In this document: positions 5,633 through 5,803 of the stretch, in pieces
Position numbering within the stretch: the first letter of the stretch is position 1
Layout of the letters: each line of letters begins with the position of its first letter
Assembly (NCBI GenBank): GCA_030429685.1
Contig: JAUIEY010000125.1
Location: forward strand, 1-5,803
From: Gammaproteobacteria bacterium
GTDB lineage: Bacteria; Pseudomonadota; Gammaproteobacteria; Steroidobacterales; GCA-2729495
Length of the DNA stretch: 5,803 bases
Reading direction: 5' to 3'
Position numbers and translations under genes: made by a program
Notes under the pieces: generated by a model
The model's input: the letters and a program-made list of their open reading frames with translations, nothing else
Database searches by the model: none
What the model was told of the DNA's origin: nothing

Positions 5633-5803
5633 GACCCGCCCGCAGTGTCAAACACGCGCCCGGGATTGAGCATGCCCTGCGGATCCAGCGCGGCTTTCAT
5701 GCGGCGCATCAGCTGCAGCTCCGCCGGACTGCGGCAAAGATCAAGCCAGGCTTTTTTCTCCAGGCCGATGCCATGTTCCGCCGCCACCGAGCCGCGCACG
5801 CCT
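5629..5803 (-). CDS. GlcD-type FAD-linked oxidase, C-terminal end only
   Basis: The last 57 residues of a second FAD-linked oxidoreductase, entering from the right edge; the remaining ~400 residues lie beyond the window. It shows the FAD-oxidase C-domain ending typical of glycolate oxidase subunit GlcD, D-lactate and D-2-hydroxyglutarate dehydrogenases: GSVAAEHGIGLEKK, then a helix RSPAELQLMRRMKAALDP and the terminal QGMLNPGRVF. The AEHGIG histidine is part of the metal/substrate site in this family. It differs from the oxidase at 2041-3621, which lacks the HGIG block, so it is not a recent duplicate. The stop TGA (5631-5629) overlaps the fdhD start. The substrate is probably a D-2-hydroxy acid, from family knowledge only. 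Confidence 0.88.
   Translation of the reverse strand, partial: GVRGSVAAEHGIGLEKKAWLDLCRSPAELQLMRRMKAALDPQGMLNPGRVFDTAGGS

Noticed and set aside
1..5803. Complete insertion sequence, CRISPR array, tRNA, prophage or toxin-antitoxin module
   Set aside because: No repeat-spacer pattern, tRNA-like cloverleaf, IS termini, phage genes or small paired genes were seen; only the internal IS66 fragment is present.

Overview
The window looks like two unrelated bacterial genomes joined end to end. Bases 1 to about 1145 carry high-GC, plus-strand genes of actinobacterial (Acidimicrobiia-like) style: the 3' part of a BMP/PnrA-type nucleoside-binding lipoprotein gene, a very strong hairpin, and the 5' part of the matching sugar/nucleoside ABC-transporter ATPase gene. 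From about 1260 to the end the gene style is gammaproteobacterial, with five further genes, four of them on the minus strand. These affiliations rest on recalled protein family resemblance, not on a search.

The two halves are bridged by about 110-140 bp that read, in frame with the ATPase, as an internal piece of an IS66-family transposase (TnpC). No IS ends or target duplications are visible, and both flanking genes are cut: the ATPase lacks its signature motif and Walker B, and the DUF1838 gene lacks its C-terminus. The simplest reading is an assembly or cloning chimera. A real IS-mediated rearrangement is possible but less likely.

The gammaproteobacterial half has two modules. The first (about 1257-4091, minus strand) is a probable three-gene operon: a limonene-1,2-epoxide hydrolase-like/SnoaL-fold protein, a GlcD/VAO-type FAD-binding oxidoreductase, and a Tat-exported DUF1838 protein. 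Together they suggest a catabolic route for a small, probably cyclic or epoxidisable, organic compound. The substrate cannot be read from sequence. A glyoxalase II-like (YcbL-type) metallo-beta-lactamase-fold hydrolase is transcribed divergently from this operon (4143-4778, plus).

The second module (4799-5803, minus strand) is the C-terminal end of another GlcD-type FAD-linked oxidase gene, overlapping by ATGA with fdhD, the sulfurtransferase that activates formate dehydrogenases. The MBL and fdhD genes converge with only 20 bp between them.

No RNA genes, CRISPR arrays, complete insertion sequences or origins were seen. There is no gene-free stretch over 300 bp. The clearest non-coding element is the 16-bp perfect stem at 678-713. 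I did not find a convincing wholly new system. The items most worth a second look are the composite junction, the LEH-like/FAD oxidase/DUF1838 operon, and the fdhD-oxidase coupling.
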